DNA of 64,000 bases from Flavobacterium alkalisoli. GTDB lineage: Bacteria > Bacteroidota > Bacteroidia > Flavobacteriales > Flavobacteriaceae. A program made the position numbers and the translations under genes. Under the pieces are notes generated by a model. It made no database searches and was not told the origin of the DNA. It saw only the letters and a program-made list of their open reading frames with translations. Positions 1 to 8,520 of the stretch are shown here, piece after piece. The first letter of the stretch is position 1, and each line of letters begins with the position of its first letter. Location of the stretch: positions 2,294,001 to 2,358,000 of the forward strand of contig NZ_CP042831.1 in the NCBI RefSeq assembly GCF_008000935.1, in the 5' to 3' direction.

Positions 1-1970
1 AACGGAGAAGCTTTAACTACTAAGTCTACCGAAGCAGTAGCAGGCCCTTCAAGATTAAGAACAAGGTTAAGTGTACCTGCATCTTCGTTTACTACTATAA
101 AAGTCTCATCAAAAGAGATAAGTGTATTGTATGTAAAAGTATAGCTGTATTCACATGCCATTACTACAGCATTCTCATCGGTAATACTGTTTACAGTTAA
201 TGTATATTCCATACCTGCTTCAAAGGCTGTAGCATAAGTAAGTGTTACTACATTTCCGTTTGCAACTGCTGTTGTAAGTCCGGTAATACCTGTATAGTTG
301 GTTAATAATGCAGCGCTTGTTGCATTAAGTTCGTTATTAAAAGTAAGTTCAATAGTCGTTGCATTAACTACTGCTACGTTTTGAACTGTTGGCGAACTAG
401 GGAAGCTCCATGTTGGCCACTCCTGTGCAGGAGTACCTGCTGCAACACCTACCCAGTTAGCAGGGTTTAGTATAGCCGCTTTAAGTTGAGAAGGAGTTCC
501 TTCCTGAGTGCCATTGTAGTATGCGTTTGCAGTATTGCCGTCAACGTTACCTGCGGCAGTACTAAGGTTAACAGCGCTTGTGCCGTCAACTAACCCTAAA
601 GGCAACATAGAGTTGCTTCCGCCACAATCAGTATTTACAGTTAGCCATGCGTTAGATGACATTGCTGTAATGTAGTTAGGAGCTATAGCTGTACCGGCAT
701 AAACAATTACCTGGTCACCCCCTGAGCTAAGTCCGAAATCACCACCGGTTACAATACCTGTACTGGCAACAAGAGCACCAGTTTGTATAGAGATAACCGA
801 ACCTGCAGGTACACAGTTTGTAGCTGTCCAAACGATACCGTCTGTACACTGTGGTTGCGGGTTGGTAGTATATTTAGAATCGGTAAGAGTGATGAATGTA
901 CCCGGAGCGATATCAACAAAAGTAACAAGGGCAATTTCGTCTTCCGTTCCGCTAGCATTCATTCTGTAAGCTACAAAAGCCATATCTCCTGCTGTAAATG
1001 CAGTTTGTACAGATATAGTTGTAAATGTAGCCGATTGAGTTTCGGTAATTGCATTGTCGCTCATGTCTTCTATAGTGTTAGGAAGAAGGGCAACATAATA
1101 TTGCTGACTGTTTAAAAGGGCAACAGCAGGAGTAATTGTAATTGTATTGTCTGCAAAAGTAGCATCAAACGGAACAATAGTTCCTGTAGCGTTATTTAAA
1201 CGAAGTTCTACTACTGCGTCGATGTTTGTATTAGTAATTGCAGTATTGTCTGCAAGCCTTACATCTTCATTAAAAGAGATTGTAGGTAGTTGAGACACTA
1301 ATACATTAATAGCTTCGTTTGCCGGAGTAATTGTAGCAACCGGAGCGATTGGGTCACCACCGCCTATTACAGCACCTTCGGCTGTAAAGTTGTCAAAACG
1401 GTTGTTTCCGCCTGTACCACCGTCACCTTGTTCAAACTCAACTTTCAGTTTAAAGTTAGCATTGTTGTTTGCGGCTGTAATAGCTGTAAGGTCAAGCGTT
1501 GCAAGACCCGGATCGCCATTGTTAGGGGTTACGGTAGTTAAAAGGGTAAAGTTTGTACCATCGGTAGAGTAATACCAGTTTTGAGTACCGGCACCTGAGC
1601 CCGAACGACGGGTAGCAAATTTTACCATGATATCTTCAAAACCTGTAGTAGGAAGGGCAAATACAAGGCCACCACCTATAGGGTTGTTAAAACGTAAGTG
1701 TGAACCGGCAGCATCGCCGTTTTGTGCATTCAGGTTCTGAACGTCAAAGTTCTGACCTGTACCGCCTGCAAAATCGATAAGGCTACCTGTTCCTGCATTA
1801 ACGGTAATTGAAGCACCTGTTACATACGACTGAGACGGAGTAGTGATAGCTATTTCCGATGCATTGTCGTTAAAGTTCCAATAGTGGATAAGGGTTTGTG
1901 CTCCTGATAACTGTGATACCAGTAAAACCCCTAAAACCAGCAAAAGTTTTGTGAAGTAATTTTTTGACAT
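1..1970 (-). CDS. Exported multidomain Ig-like protein, 3' end outside window (partial)
   Basis: Reading leftward from the ATG at 1970, the frame stays open to the window edge, about 656 codons. Residues 1-24 form a signal peptide ending GAQ. Residues 25-200 are a beta-rich N-terminal region. A bacterial Ig-like (Big_5/SbsA-type) domain starts near 206 (motif TPANEAINV). From about 337 to 510 lies a domain with TFVDIAPGTFITLTDS that resembles those of other Bacteroidota surface proteins. A second Ig-like domain starts near 520, and a Calx-beta-like segment near 620. The architecture is that of a secreted or cell-surface protein. A T9SS sorting domain would be expected at the missing C-terminus but cannot be seen. 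It lies downstream of tpiA, separated by a terminator. The function is unknown. Confidence 0.85.
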   Translation of the reverse strand, partial: MSKNYFTKLLLVLGVLLVSQLSGAQTLIHYWNFNDNASEIAITTPSQSYVTGASITVNAGTGSLIDFAGGTGQNFDVQNLNAQNGDAAGSHLRFNNPIGGGLVFALPTTGFEDIMVKFATRRSGSGAGTQNWYYSTDGTNFTLLTTVTPNNGDPGLATLDLTAITAANNNANFKLKVEFEQGDGGTGGNNRFDNFTAEGAVIGGGDPIAPVATITPANEAINVLVSQLPTISFNEDVRLADNTAITNTNIDAVVELRLNNATGTIVPFDATFADNTITITPAVALLNSQQYYVALLPNTIEDMSDNAITETQSATFTTISVQTAFTAGDMAFVAYRMNASGTEDEIALVTFVDIAPGTFITLTDSKYTTNPQPQCTDGIVWTATNCVPAGSVISIQTGALVASTGIVTGGDFGLSSGGDQVIVYAGTAIAPNYITAMSSNAWLTVNTDCGGSNSMLPLGLVDGTSAVNLSTAAGNVDGNTANAYYNGTQEGTPSQLKAAILNPANWVGVAAGTPAQEWPTWSFPSSPTVQNVAVVNATTIELTFNNELNATSAALLTNYTGITGLTTAVANGNVVTLTYATAFEAGMEYTLTVNSITDENAVVMACEYSYTFTYNTLISFDETFIVVNEDAGTLNLVLNLEGPATASVDLVVKASP

Positions 1971-2133
1971 ACGATTTTTTTGTGGTGTTTAATATTGCTG
2001 CAAAAATCTATGTCTCTTTTTACTTTACCATTAAATGTGGAATAATGAAGTATTAAGATATAACGATGTAGTGTTTGTAAATAGTAAAATTTATGTAAAG
2101 AAGGTAATGTTAAGGTTAACTACCTAAGGCATG

Positions 2134-2158
2134 AAAAAAGCGGCAACATTGTTACCGC
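2134..2158 (-). terminator. Intrinsic terminator after tpiA
   Basis: On the minus strand an 8-bp stem (GCGGTAAC / GTTGCCGC, one G-U pair) with a 3-nt loop is followed by six T residues. It lies 26 bases past the tpiA stop codon. Confidence 0.85.
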
Positions 2159-2183
2159 CTTACTATTTGTGCTTGCTTGAATA

Positions 2184-2936
2184 TTATATAGCATTTACTA
2201 TGGCAAGGAAATCATCCGCTTTAAGCGATGCTCCGCCTATAAGTCCGCCATCTACATCCGGTTTAGAGAAAATCTCCTTAGCGTTATCCGGTTTCACGCT
2301 TCCTCCATAAAGGATAGAAGTGTTTTCGGCAACATCGGCACTTACATTTTCCTTAATAAGTGTTCTTATAAAATTATGCATTTCCTGTGCCTGTTCCGGT
2401 GAAGCAGTTTCACCTGTACCAATAGCCCAAACCGGTTCGTATGCCAATACTACGTTTGGCCACTGGTTTTCACTAATATGGAATAAACCTTCTTTTAACT
2501 GGCTTTCCACTACGTTAAAGTGGTTGCCGCTTTGCCTGTCGGCAAGTTCTTCACCAAAACAAAAGATGATAGTAAGATTGTGCTTTAGGGCAGTGTTTAC
2601 CTTCTCGGCAAGTAAACTGTTTGTTTCGCCAAAATAAGCCCTTCTTTCAGAGTGGCCTAAAATAACAGTGTTTACTTTTATGCTTTTTAGCATGCTAACA
2701 GAAACCTCACCTGTATAAGCGCCGTTTTCTGCCTGATGCATATTTTGTGCTGCTACTATTACATTGCTACCTGCCGTTTTGTTAACTGCACTTTCCAGAT
2801 TAACAAAAGTAGGAGCTACTACAATTTTAGCAGTAGTGTTTTGAGGTTTTTTAGTTAAGATTTCAGTCAGTAAATCCTTAGTCTGCTGGCTGTCATTATT
2901 CATCTTCCAGTTTCCTGCAACAATCTGTTTTCTCAT
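2184..2936 (-). CDS. tpiA: Triosephosphate isomerase
   Basis: Cytosolic glycolytic enzyme interconverting dihydroxyacetone phosphate and glyceraldehyde 3-phosphate. The 250-residue length is normal. Family signatures are complete: N9-W-K11 with the substrate-binding lysine, GHSERR with catalytic H95, AYEPVWAIGTG with catalytic E167, the flexible loop 6, and the phosphate-binding YGGSV at 210-214. The ATG shares its A with the TAA of the upstream TlpA-like gene (TAATG), so the two are translationally coupled. Confidence 0.98.
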   Translation of the reverse strand: MRKQIVAGNWKMNNDSQQTKDLLTEILTKKPQNTTAKIVVAPTFVNLESAVNKTAGSNVIVAAQNMHQAENGAYTGEVSVSMLKSIKVNTVILGHSERRAYFGETNSLLAEKVNTALKHNLTIIFCFGEELADRQSGNHFNVVESQLKEGLFHISENQWPNVVLAYEPVWAIGTGETASPEQAQEMHNFIRTLIKENVSADVAENTSILYGGSVKPDNAKEIFSKPDVDGGLIGGASLKADDFLAIVNAI

Positions 2937-3448
2937 TATTTTAGTTGTTTTAGTGTCGCTATTAGTTGTTCGTCATCGGCTTCAATAGCTTTGAAAAGTG
3001 CTATTTTACCTTCTTTGTCTACTACCATGTAACGCGGAATCCAGTCCAGCTTAACTGCTTCGCTAAATGCCCCGCCTTTCCATTTTGAGCCTATAAGGTA
3101 ATGTTCGCCGTTTACATTGTATTTGTCGATACCTATTTTCCAGTCTTCTTCGGTTTTATCGTACGAAAGAAACAGGTAAGTAACATCAGGAAACTGATCC
3201 TGCAGGTCGTGTACTTTAGGCATTCCTTTTATACAGTCAGGACACCATGATGCCCATATATCCACTACAATTACTTTGCCTTTGTATTTTTCCAGTATCT
3301 CTTTAAAAGGAACTTCGGTACCATCAGCCGATTTCATATTATCCTCAAGAGCCTGTTCAGAAAATGTTGTTGGGGCAGGTCCGTCATTTTTTTCTCCACA
3401 CGAAAAAAGCCCGAAAAAGATTAATGGTAATAACAGTATTTTTTTCAT
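2936..3448 (-). CDS. TlpA-like thioredoxin-fold lipoprotein
   Basis: The 170-residue protein has a lipoprotein signal (hydrophobic stretch then LFSC, C17), so it is likely anchored in the periplasm or outer membrane. Residues 30-170 are a thioredoxin/TlpA/AlkA-redoxin fold with the redox motif W68-C-P-D-C72 and a cis-proline region at WIPRYMVVD. It probably reduces or oxidises extracytoplasmic thiols; the partner is unknown. It overlaps tpiA by one base and is preceded by an exact Bacteroidota -7 box at 3468-3475. The MauE-thioredoxin gene about 1.4 kb upstream suggests a shared redox theme, but that link is inference. Confidence 0.88.
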   Translation of the reverse strand: MKKILLLPLIFFGLFSCGEKNDGPAPTTFSEQALEDNMKSADGTEVPFKEILEKYKGKVIVVDIWASWCPDCIKGMPKVHDLQDQFPDVTYLFLSYDKTEEDWKIGIDKYNVNGEHYLIGSKWKGGAFSEAVKLDWIPRYMVVDKEGKIALFKAIEADDEQLIATLKQLK

Positions 3449-3467
3449 TTTTTAATTGTTAGAACAA

Positions 3468-3475
3468 CAAATTTA
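3468..3475 (-). promoter_or_regulatory. Candidate -7 element for the TlpA-tpiA operon
   Basis: TAAATTTG on the minus strand matches the TAnnTTTG consensus exactly, 19 bases before the start codon. No well-spaced TTG -33 box was found, so this is a partial match. Confidence 0.45.
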
Positions 3476-3572
3476 CAATAAGTAAAGCAACAAATATCGT
3501 TTAAAAACTAAATATTTAGCAGGAAAATTTGAGGAAAAACAATTATATCGTTTTCGTAAAACAGCAGTGTAT

Positions 3573-4649
3573 CTAGCTTAACCTTATCTTAGGGTCAAGG
3601 TAGGCATAAATGATATCTACCAGGATGTTGATAATAACAAAAGTGGTGGCTATTACCAGTACCGATCCCATTATAACAGGAAGGTCGAGGGTGTTTAGGG
3701 CTTCTACAACCTCTTTACCAAGTCCGTTCCAGCCAAAAATGTATTCCACAAAAACGGCTCCGGCAAGCATGGAAGCAAACCAACCCGAAATAGCAGTAAC
3801 TACGGGGTTAAGCGAATTTTTAAGAGCATGTTTGCGGATGATTCGTATTTCACTCAATCCTTTTGCTCTTGCCGTACGGATGTAATCCTGACTCAATACT
3901 TCCAGCAGGGAGTTACGCATAAGCTGTATTACTACCCCAAGCGGACGTATACCCAGTACAATAGCAGGCAGGATAAGGTTTTTCCATTTTATGTATTTGC
4001 CTTCACCAAAGTCGTCTACTTCATAAAGGCTGCCCGTCATATCCAGATGCGTGTATTTGTGTAATAGGAACCCGAATACCCAGGCAAATAATATGGCCGC
4101 AAAAAAGGAGGGGAGGCTCATGCCTAATGTGCTTACCAAAGCAATAAGCCTGTCCAGCCACGTATCTTTATATAATGCCGATATAATACCCAGTATAATA
4201 CCTATGATGATGGCTATTACAATGGCCGATATTGCAAGTACAACCGTGTTAGGGAGTGTATCGCCAATAACCTGAGTAACCTTCTTTCCGTTTTTTTGGA
4301 AGCTTTCACGCAGGTAAGGCGCTTTTAATACAGTTGTTGTATTGCCTATGGTAAAAAGTTTTACGGCACTATACTTGCCTTCGGTTAGATGTGTATAATC
4401 ATCAGGGTTTGTACTGTGAAAGGAAATAAACGACAAATCGTTCAGGTAGTACAGGTATTGCTTAGAGATGGGTTGATCAAAACCGTATTTCTTTTTGATA
4501 ATGGCTATCTGTTCCGAGTTTTCGTTTTGGTCGAGCATGAGTCGGGCAGGGTCGCCGGGTAATACCGTAAACAAAAAGAATATGACCGTAATCACTCCAA
4601 AAAGTGTTAGCAGTGCATATCCTGTTTTGTATAAAAGGTATTTTATCAA
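3573..4649 (-). CDS. OppB/DppB-type ABC transporter permease
   Basis: The 358-residue inner-membrane protein has an N-terminal TM (residues 8-30) followed by a non-membrane segment to about 125. The BPD_transp_1 permease core of five further TM segments follows. The EAA loop that contacts the ATPase is visible (DYIRTARAKGLSEIRIIRKHA). The family imports peptides, nickel or similar solutes, but substrate-binding and ATPase genes are not nearby, so the substrate cannot be named. The start is a TTG at 4649 directly abutting the stop of the upstream 78-residue gene; no ATG lies in the first 30 codons. Confidence 0.88.
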   Translation of the reverse strand: MIKYLLYKTGYALLTLFGVITVIFFLFTVLPGDPARLMLDQNENSEQIAIIKKKYGFDQPISKQYLYYLNDLSFISFHSTNPDDYTHLTEGKYSAVKLFTIGNTTTVLKAPYLRESFQKNGKKVTQVIGDTLPNTVVLAISAIVIAIIIGIILGIISALYKDTWLDRLIALVSTLGMSLPSFFAAILFAWVFGFLLHKYTHLDMTGSLYEVDDFGEGKYIKWKNLILPAIVLGIRPLGVVIQLMRNSLLEVLSQDYIRTARAKGLSEIRIIRKHALKNSLNPVVTAISGWFASMLAGAVFVEYIFGWNGLGKEVVEALNTLDLPVIMGSVLVIATTFVIINILVDIIYAYLDPKIRLS

Positions 4650-4886
4650 TTATTTCTTTTTTAAGATGTCTTTAAAAGTTCTTACAAAAAACAGAACAGA
4701 CAATACCATTGAAGCCACAAGCAGTACCCATCCTAAAACAAGCATAATAGTGCTTAGTGTAGTTTCGGTAGAGCCTTTTCTGGTTAGTAAAAAACCAAGC
4801 AGATAAAAGAAAGCGATTGCAAATAACGGGTTAGGTTTTCTTTTTGGTGCTTCCGGCTGGATATTTTGATTGTTATTTTCTTCCAT
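4650..4886 (-). CDS. Small membrane protein, two TM segments
   Basis: A 78-residue protein with a hydrophilic Asn/Pro-rich N-terminus (1-20), TM segments at about 22-36 and 45-68, and a basic C-terminus ending KDILKKK. No family recognised. It sits between the MauE-thioredoxin gene (2 bases away) and the OppB-type permease (0 bases), so it is certainly co-transcribed with them. It could be an accessory subunit or simply an operon passenger. Confidence 0.7.
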   Translation of the reverse strand: MEENNNQNIQPEAPKRKPNPLFAIAFFYLLGFLLTRKGSTETTLSTIMLVLGWVLLVASMVLSVLFFVRTFKDILKKK

Positions 4887-4888
4887 AA

Positions 4889-5872
4889 TTAGTTACCTGA
4901 ATAAGGTTGCTTGTATACTTCTTCCAGTTCGGCAGGTACAAACTTATTATCGTTAATACCTTCCCATTCTTTAATAACGTTACCGTTCCACAGGTAGCTT
5001 ACCCCGGGAGTATCTTTAGTATTGCCTATGGCATTCCAAAAGGCAACCACATCAAGAACTTTGTATGGGTATTCTGCACCTGCATATTTAAAGAAATCTG
5101 GAATTTTTTCAGGTTCTTCATCCATAAATATAATATACATTTCAGGGAAGTTTTCGTCTTTAGCCTTTAACTCTGTAAGCTGTTTTGCAGCTTCCATACA
5201 ATGGTCGCAGCCAGGGGCGAAAAACGCCATGATTTTCTTTCCGTTATCAACCTCGGCAAAGTATTTAGAGTAAGCCGACTGTACCGGAGCAGGTCCGTCT
5301 GTATCTACAGCACTATTGGCTGTAACAGCAGTTGTGCTTTCTGTATCATATTGAGATGCCTTAATAGGAGCAAGCATAAATACCATAAGCACAGATGCCA
5401 GAGTAATACTAGTAACTACCCAGAAGTTCTTTCTGTCAAAACCTTTAGGTAATAACCTGCTAAGCCATATAAGCAGTGCTACGGCAATAACATTTTTAAT
5501 GATTGCCTCAACAGGTGTCATAGGTAACAATTCACCAAAACAGCCACAGTTACCACCTGCACCGCTTAGGGTTTGTATGGTTAGATGGACTATAAATACA
5601 ACTAACAGTAAGATAGTACCCGGAATAACCAGTCTTTTAAGGAAATGCGACTGTAAAAGTAACAGACCTAATGCCAACTCGATACCAATAAGTATCCTGG
5701 AGAAGAAAACAGCAACCTCCGGTGTGAAACCCATAGGGTAAAGCTGCTTAACCTCAAAAGTTGAGATGGCAAAATAAGGTGAAGGGTACATTTTGGCTAC
5801 TGCCGAAATTATGAACAAAAAGGCGACAATAAGCCTTAATAGTACAGGTAAAAATCTTTTTGTGCTTTCCAT
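4889..5872 (-). CDS. MauE/DoxX-like membrane protein fused to a thioredoxin domain
   Basis: The 327-residue protein has an N-terminal four-TM MauE/DoxX domain (residues 8-140) with the conserved GNCGCFGE loop at 107-114, a further TM at 152-170, then an extracytoplasmic thioredoxin-like domain (200-327) with the redox pair C222-D-H-C225. This layout matches the Bacteroidota BT_3928-type family. The likely role is passing electrons across the membrane to a periplasmic thiol, as MauE/DsbD-like proteins do; the physiological target is not visible. It follows the DUF1599 gene by 58 bases and precedes two membrane genes, probably in one operon. Confidence 0.88.
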   Translation of the reverse strand: MESTKRFLPVLLRLIVAFLFIISAVAKMYPSPYFAISTFEVKQLYPMGFTPEVAVFFSRILIGIELALGLLLLQSHFLKRLVIPGTILLLVVFIVHLTIQTLSGAGGNCGCFGELLPMTPVEAIIKNVIAVALLIWLSRLLPKGFDRKNFWVVTSITLASVLMVFMLAPIKASQYDTESTTAVTANSAVDTDGPAPVQSAYSKYFAEVDNGKKIMAFFAPGCDHCMEAAKQLTELKAKDENFPEMYIIFMDEEPEKIPDFFKYAGAEYPYKVLDVVAFWNAIGNTKDTPGVSYLWNGNVIKEWEGINDNKFVPAELEEVYKQPYSGN

Positions 5873-5930
5873 TGGATGTATAGTTTTCTCAAAAATAGGG
5901 TATATGTCCCCAGCTTTTGTTAATGAGATG

Positions 5931-6473
5931 TTATTGGTGGAACTTCATGTGTATCAGTGCAAATACCGCATAGTTTATCATGTCCTGATAATTGGCATCT
6001 ATACCTTCCGATACTATGGTTTTCCCTTTGTTGTCCTCAATCTGTTTAACGCGAAGTATTTTTTGAAGTATAAGGTCGGTTAGCGAACTTACCCTCATAT
6101 CACGCCATGCCTCGCCATAGTCATGGTTTTTAGCCTCCATAAGCTCTTTGGTAAGGGCAATCTTTTCATCATACAGCCTTGTGGCTTCATCTACACTTAG
6201 ATCGGGCTGCTCGGCAACGCCAAGTTCAATTTGTATAAGCGCCATGATGGAGTAGTTAATAATGCCTACAAACTCAGGAGCCTCACCTTCGTCAATCCTG
6301 CGGGTTTCATTTTCCTGAAGGCTGCGTATGCGCTGTGCTTTAATAAAAATCTGATCGGTTAGTGAAGGAAGGCGTAAAATGCGCCATGCACAGCCATAAT
6401 CCTTCATTTTGTTTGTATATAGCTGCCTGCAGTAGGCAATTACGTTATCATATTCCTGAGAAGTATTCCTCAT
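5931..6473 (-). CDS. DUF1599 protein (two internal repeats)
   Basis: A 180-residue soluble protein with two copies of the DUF1599 motif: YTNKMKDYGCAWRILR near residues 20-35 and MEAKNHDYGEAWRDMR near 117-132, each followed by S(L)TDxIxxKxxRxxQ. Conserved Tyr, Trp and Arg residues occur in both halves, consistent with an internal duplication. The biochemical function is unknown. It is divergent from folP and heads the minus-strand operon with MauE-thioredoxin. That placement is familiar from Flavobacteriaceae genomes. Confidence 0.88.
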   Translation of the reverse strand: MRNTSQEYDNVIAYCRQLYTNKMKDYGCAWRILRLPSLTDQIFIKAQRIRSLQENETRRIDEGEAPEFVGIINYSIMALIQIELGVAEQPDLSVDEATRLYDEKIALTKELMEAKNHDYGEAWRDMRVSSLTDLILQKILRVKQIEDNKGKTIVSEGIDANYQDMINYAVFALIHMKFHQ

Positions 6474-6501
6474 TTCGGTGTATATTTGCTTGAAATTTTT
6501 T

Positions 6502-6532
6502 CAAATGTACTAAAAAGCACCCAACTCCCAAA
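6502..6532 (-). promoter_or_regulatory. Promoter of the DUF1599-MauE operon
   Basis: On the minus strand TTTG (6532-6529) is separated by 19 bases from TACATTTG (6509-6502), an exact match to the TAnnTTTG -7 box with the expected spacing. Transcription would begin near 6496, about 22 bases before the ATG. Confidence 0.7.
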
Positions 6533-6559
6533 GGCGCTTTTTTAATAATACGGCTAATT

Positions 6560-7384
6560 ATGACCATTAACTGCAAAGGCACTCTTATAGACCTTACACA
6601 ACCCAAAGTTATGGGGATACTTAACTGTACACCCGATTCTTTTTTTGACGGAGGGAAGTATAAAGCGGAAACCGAATTTATAAAACAGGCAGAGCGTATT
6701 TTAACCGAAGGAGCCGATTTTATTGATGTAGGGGCTTACTCAACCAAGCCTAATGCCGACTTTGTAAGCGAAGAAGAGGAGCTGGCGAGAATGGTACCTG
6801 CCGTTGAGCTGATACTGAAGCATTTTCCGGAAGCGATTATATCAGCAGATACATTTAGGGCAGCCGTTGCCAAAGCAGCTATTGAGGCCGGTGCTGCCAT
6901 AGTGAATGATATTGCTGCCGGTGGCCTTGACGATAAGATGATGCAAACGGTAGGGGAGCTAAAAGTGCCTTATATAATGATGCACATGCGCGGTACTCCG
7001 CAAACCATGACTAAACTTACCGACTATGAGGATATCGTAAAAGAGATGCTGCTGTATTTTTCTCAAAAAACAGCCGAAGCCCGTAGTTTTGGCATAGACG
7101 ATATTATTATAGATCCCGGTTTTGGTTTTGCAAAAACATTACAGCAAAACTATGAGGTACTCAATAAGATGGAGCTGTTTAAAATGACAGAATTCCCAAT
7201 ACTGGCAGGTGTATCACGTAAATCGATGATTTATAAACTGCTTGGCGTAACTCCGCAGGAAGCACTTAACGGAACTACCGTATTAAATACCATAGCACTA
7301 AGTAAGGGTGCCAATATTTTAAGGGTACACGATGTTAAGGAAGCGGTTGAGGCGGTAAAGATCTATTCTCATTTTCTTCGTTAA
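6560..7384 (+). CDS. folP: Dihydropteroate synthase
   Basis: Folate biosynthesis enzyme condensing p-aminobenzoate with the pterin pyrophosphate; target of sulfonamides. A TIM-barrel of 274 residues with all signatures: MGILNCTPDSFFDGG (18-32), the VGAYSTKP loop (57-64), NDIAAG, the phosphate-binding DPGFGFAKT and GVSRKSMI, and a C-terminal RVHDV. It is divergent from the DUF1599 gene and convergent with rlmH. Confidence 0.97.
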   Translation: MTINCKGTLIDLTQPKVMGILNCTPDSFFDGGKYKAETEFIKQAERILTEGADFIDVGAYSTKPNADFVSEEEELARMVPAVELILKHFPEAIISADTFRAAVAKAAIEAGAAIVNDIAAGGLDDKMMQTVGELKVPYIMMHMRGTPQTMTKLTDYEDIVKEMLLYFSQKTAEARSFGIDDIIIDPGFGFAKTLQQNYEVLNKMELFKMTEFPILAGVSRKSMIYKLLGVTPQEALNGTTVLNTIALSKGANILRVHDVKEAVEAVKIYSHFLR

Positions 7385-7410
7385 TTTAGATATTGGTATT
7401 GAGTGAGCAT

Positions 7411-7446
7411 TCCCCTCTTGAGAGGGGTGGCGAAGCCGGGGTGTGC
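7411..7446 (+). repeat. Interspersed-repeat fragment with palindromic core
   Basis: A near-perfect hairpin, CCCCTCT-TG-AGAGGGG (7412-7427), is followed by a GC-rich tail (GGCGAAGCCGGGGTGTG) in the folP/rlmH convergent gap. I recall very similar sequence dispersed between genes in Flavobacterium genomes, but only one copy is in this window, so the repeat status rests on memory. It could also act as a bidirectional stop structure, though no T-run follows. Confidence 0.5.
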
Positions 7447-7481
7447 CCAAATAACCGTATTACCAAATCACCAAATTCACG

Positions 7482-7955
7482 TTACTGATGATGATAAGGC
7501 TCATTCCTTAAAATGGTAAAGCCCCTGTAAAGTTGCTCGATAAAGAATAAGCGTACCATTTGGTGGCTGAAGGTCATAGCCGAAAGCGATATTTTTCCCT
7601 GTGCCTTAGAGTATACAGTCTGTGAGAATCCGTATGGGCCGCCAATAACATAAACCAGCGTTTTTACCCCTGAGTTCATCTTCTTTTGCAGTTCGTCTGA
7701 AAAGCCAACGCTGGAAAACGATTTGCCGTTTTCGTCAAGCAGAATTAACTGATCGGTAGGGGAAAGCTTAGATAGTATCAGTTCGCCTTCCTTTTCCTTT
7801 TGTTGTGCTTCGCTAAGGTTCTTCACGTTTTTTATGTCCGGTATAATTTCCAAATCAAACTTTACATAAAACGATAACCTTTTTGTGTAATCGTCTATTA
7901 AGGTTTGCAGGGCTTTATTATCGGTTTTGCCTATAGCGAGCAGTTTAATATTCAT
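7482..7955 (-). CDS. rlmH: 23S rRNA (pseudouridine-1915-N3) methyltransferase
   Basis: A 157-residue SPOUT-class enzyme that methylates pseudouridine 1915 in helix 69 of 23S rRNA using S-adenosylmethionine. The trefoil-knot SAM site is clear: ILLDENGK, then YVIGGPYGFS, then LSAMTFSHQMVRLFFIEQLYR, ending with the diagnostic NEPYHHQ tail. Length and start (MNIKLLAIGKT) are typical. A single-gene unit convergent with folP. Confidence 0.96.
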   Translation of the reverse strand: MNIKLLAIGKTDNKALQTLIDDYTKRLSFYVKFDLEIIPDIKNVKNLSEAQQKEKEGELILSKLSPTDQLILLDENGKSFSSVGFSDELQKKMNSGVKTLVYVIGGPYGFSQTVYSKAQGKISLSAMTFSHQMVRLFFIEQLYRGFTILRNEPYHHQ

Positions 7956-7959
7956 GCTT

Positions 7960-7987
7960 TTTAGAGTTGCAGTGTTTAGAGCTGCAA
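7960..7987. repeat. Short tandem direct repeat upstream of rlmH
   Basis: Two imperfect copies of TTTAGAGYTGCA, 15 bases apart in phase (7960 and 7975), lie just before the rlmH start codon. They may be a remnant of an intergenic repeat family. Confidence 0.35.
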
Positions 7988-8010
7988 AGATATAAAGTTA
8001 TAAGGAAGCT

Positions 8011-8035
8011 GTCATTTCGACGTTAGGAGAAATAT
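8011..8035. repeat. Interspersed-repeat fragment overlapping the 3' end of a gene
   Basis: GTCATTTCGACG followed by TTAGGAGAAAT resembles a sequence common between genes in Bacteroidota (GTCATTTCGACGAAGGAGAAATC, recalled, not searched). The stop codon and last codons of the minus-strand gene at 8023 lie inside it. Confidence 0.45.
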
Positions 8036-8517
8036 CTTTTATGGACTTCAAGTGCTTTTTCTTCTTTCTTTTTATGCTTTTTTATTAAGATGGCACGAAT
8101 CCCTATTATTATAGGAATGATTAACAGTGTGCAAAGGAAAGTTAATACAACTATTCCTAACGCAATAGTCATTGGGGACTCATCTACAAAAATATATTCC
8201 CCTCTTAACCATATTATTATTATAAATAGCAAGGGATAAATGAAATTTAATAACGCAATACCTAAAACAGTGGTTACTAAGCCTGATTTTATAAAATTTT
8301 TTTTACCTAAAGCCAGGATAAAAGGAACGATTAAAGGTGAAATGAAATATAAAGTACAGGAGAATAAAGTAGCTATATTTTCCGGCTCATTGAATAAAGT
8401 AGTTATTAAGATTAAAACTGCATGTACAGTTACAATTATATAGAATATCATATACCTTTTCCATGGATTATAGGTTTTGGTTTGTATAAACTCGTTTTCG
8501 TTAAGTAAGTCCTGCAT
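8023..8517 (-). CDS. Four-TM membrane protein, tandem paralogue A
   Basis: A 164-residue protein with a short cytoplasmic N-terminus (MQDLLNENEF, then YNPWKRYMIFY) and four predicted TM segments (about 23-43, 51-70, 77-101, 119-145), ending in a Lys-rich tail. No known family. It is paralogous to the adjacent upstream gene, which begins MQDLINEEEF and has YNPWKWFLMFY in the same place. The C-terminal residues KRYFS and the stop fall in repeat-like sequence, so the original C-terminus may have been replaced. Function unknown. Confidence 0.7.
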   Translation of the reverse strand: MQDLLNENEFIQTKTYNPWKRYMIFYIIVTVHAVLILITTLFNEPENIATLFSCTLYFISPLIVPFILALGKKNFIKSGLVTTVLGIALLNFIYPLLFIIIIWLRGEYIFVDESPMTIALGIVVLTFLCTLLIIPIIIGIRAILIKKHKKKEEKALEVHKRYFS

Positions 8518-8520
8518 GTT

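Noticed and set aside
3573..4649. Complete peptide ABC importer
   Set aside because: Only a single permease gene is present; no binding-protein or ATPase genes are adjacent.
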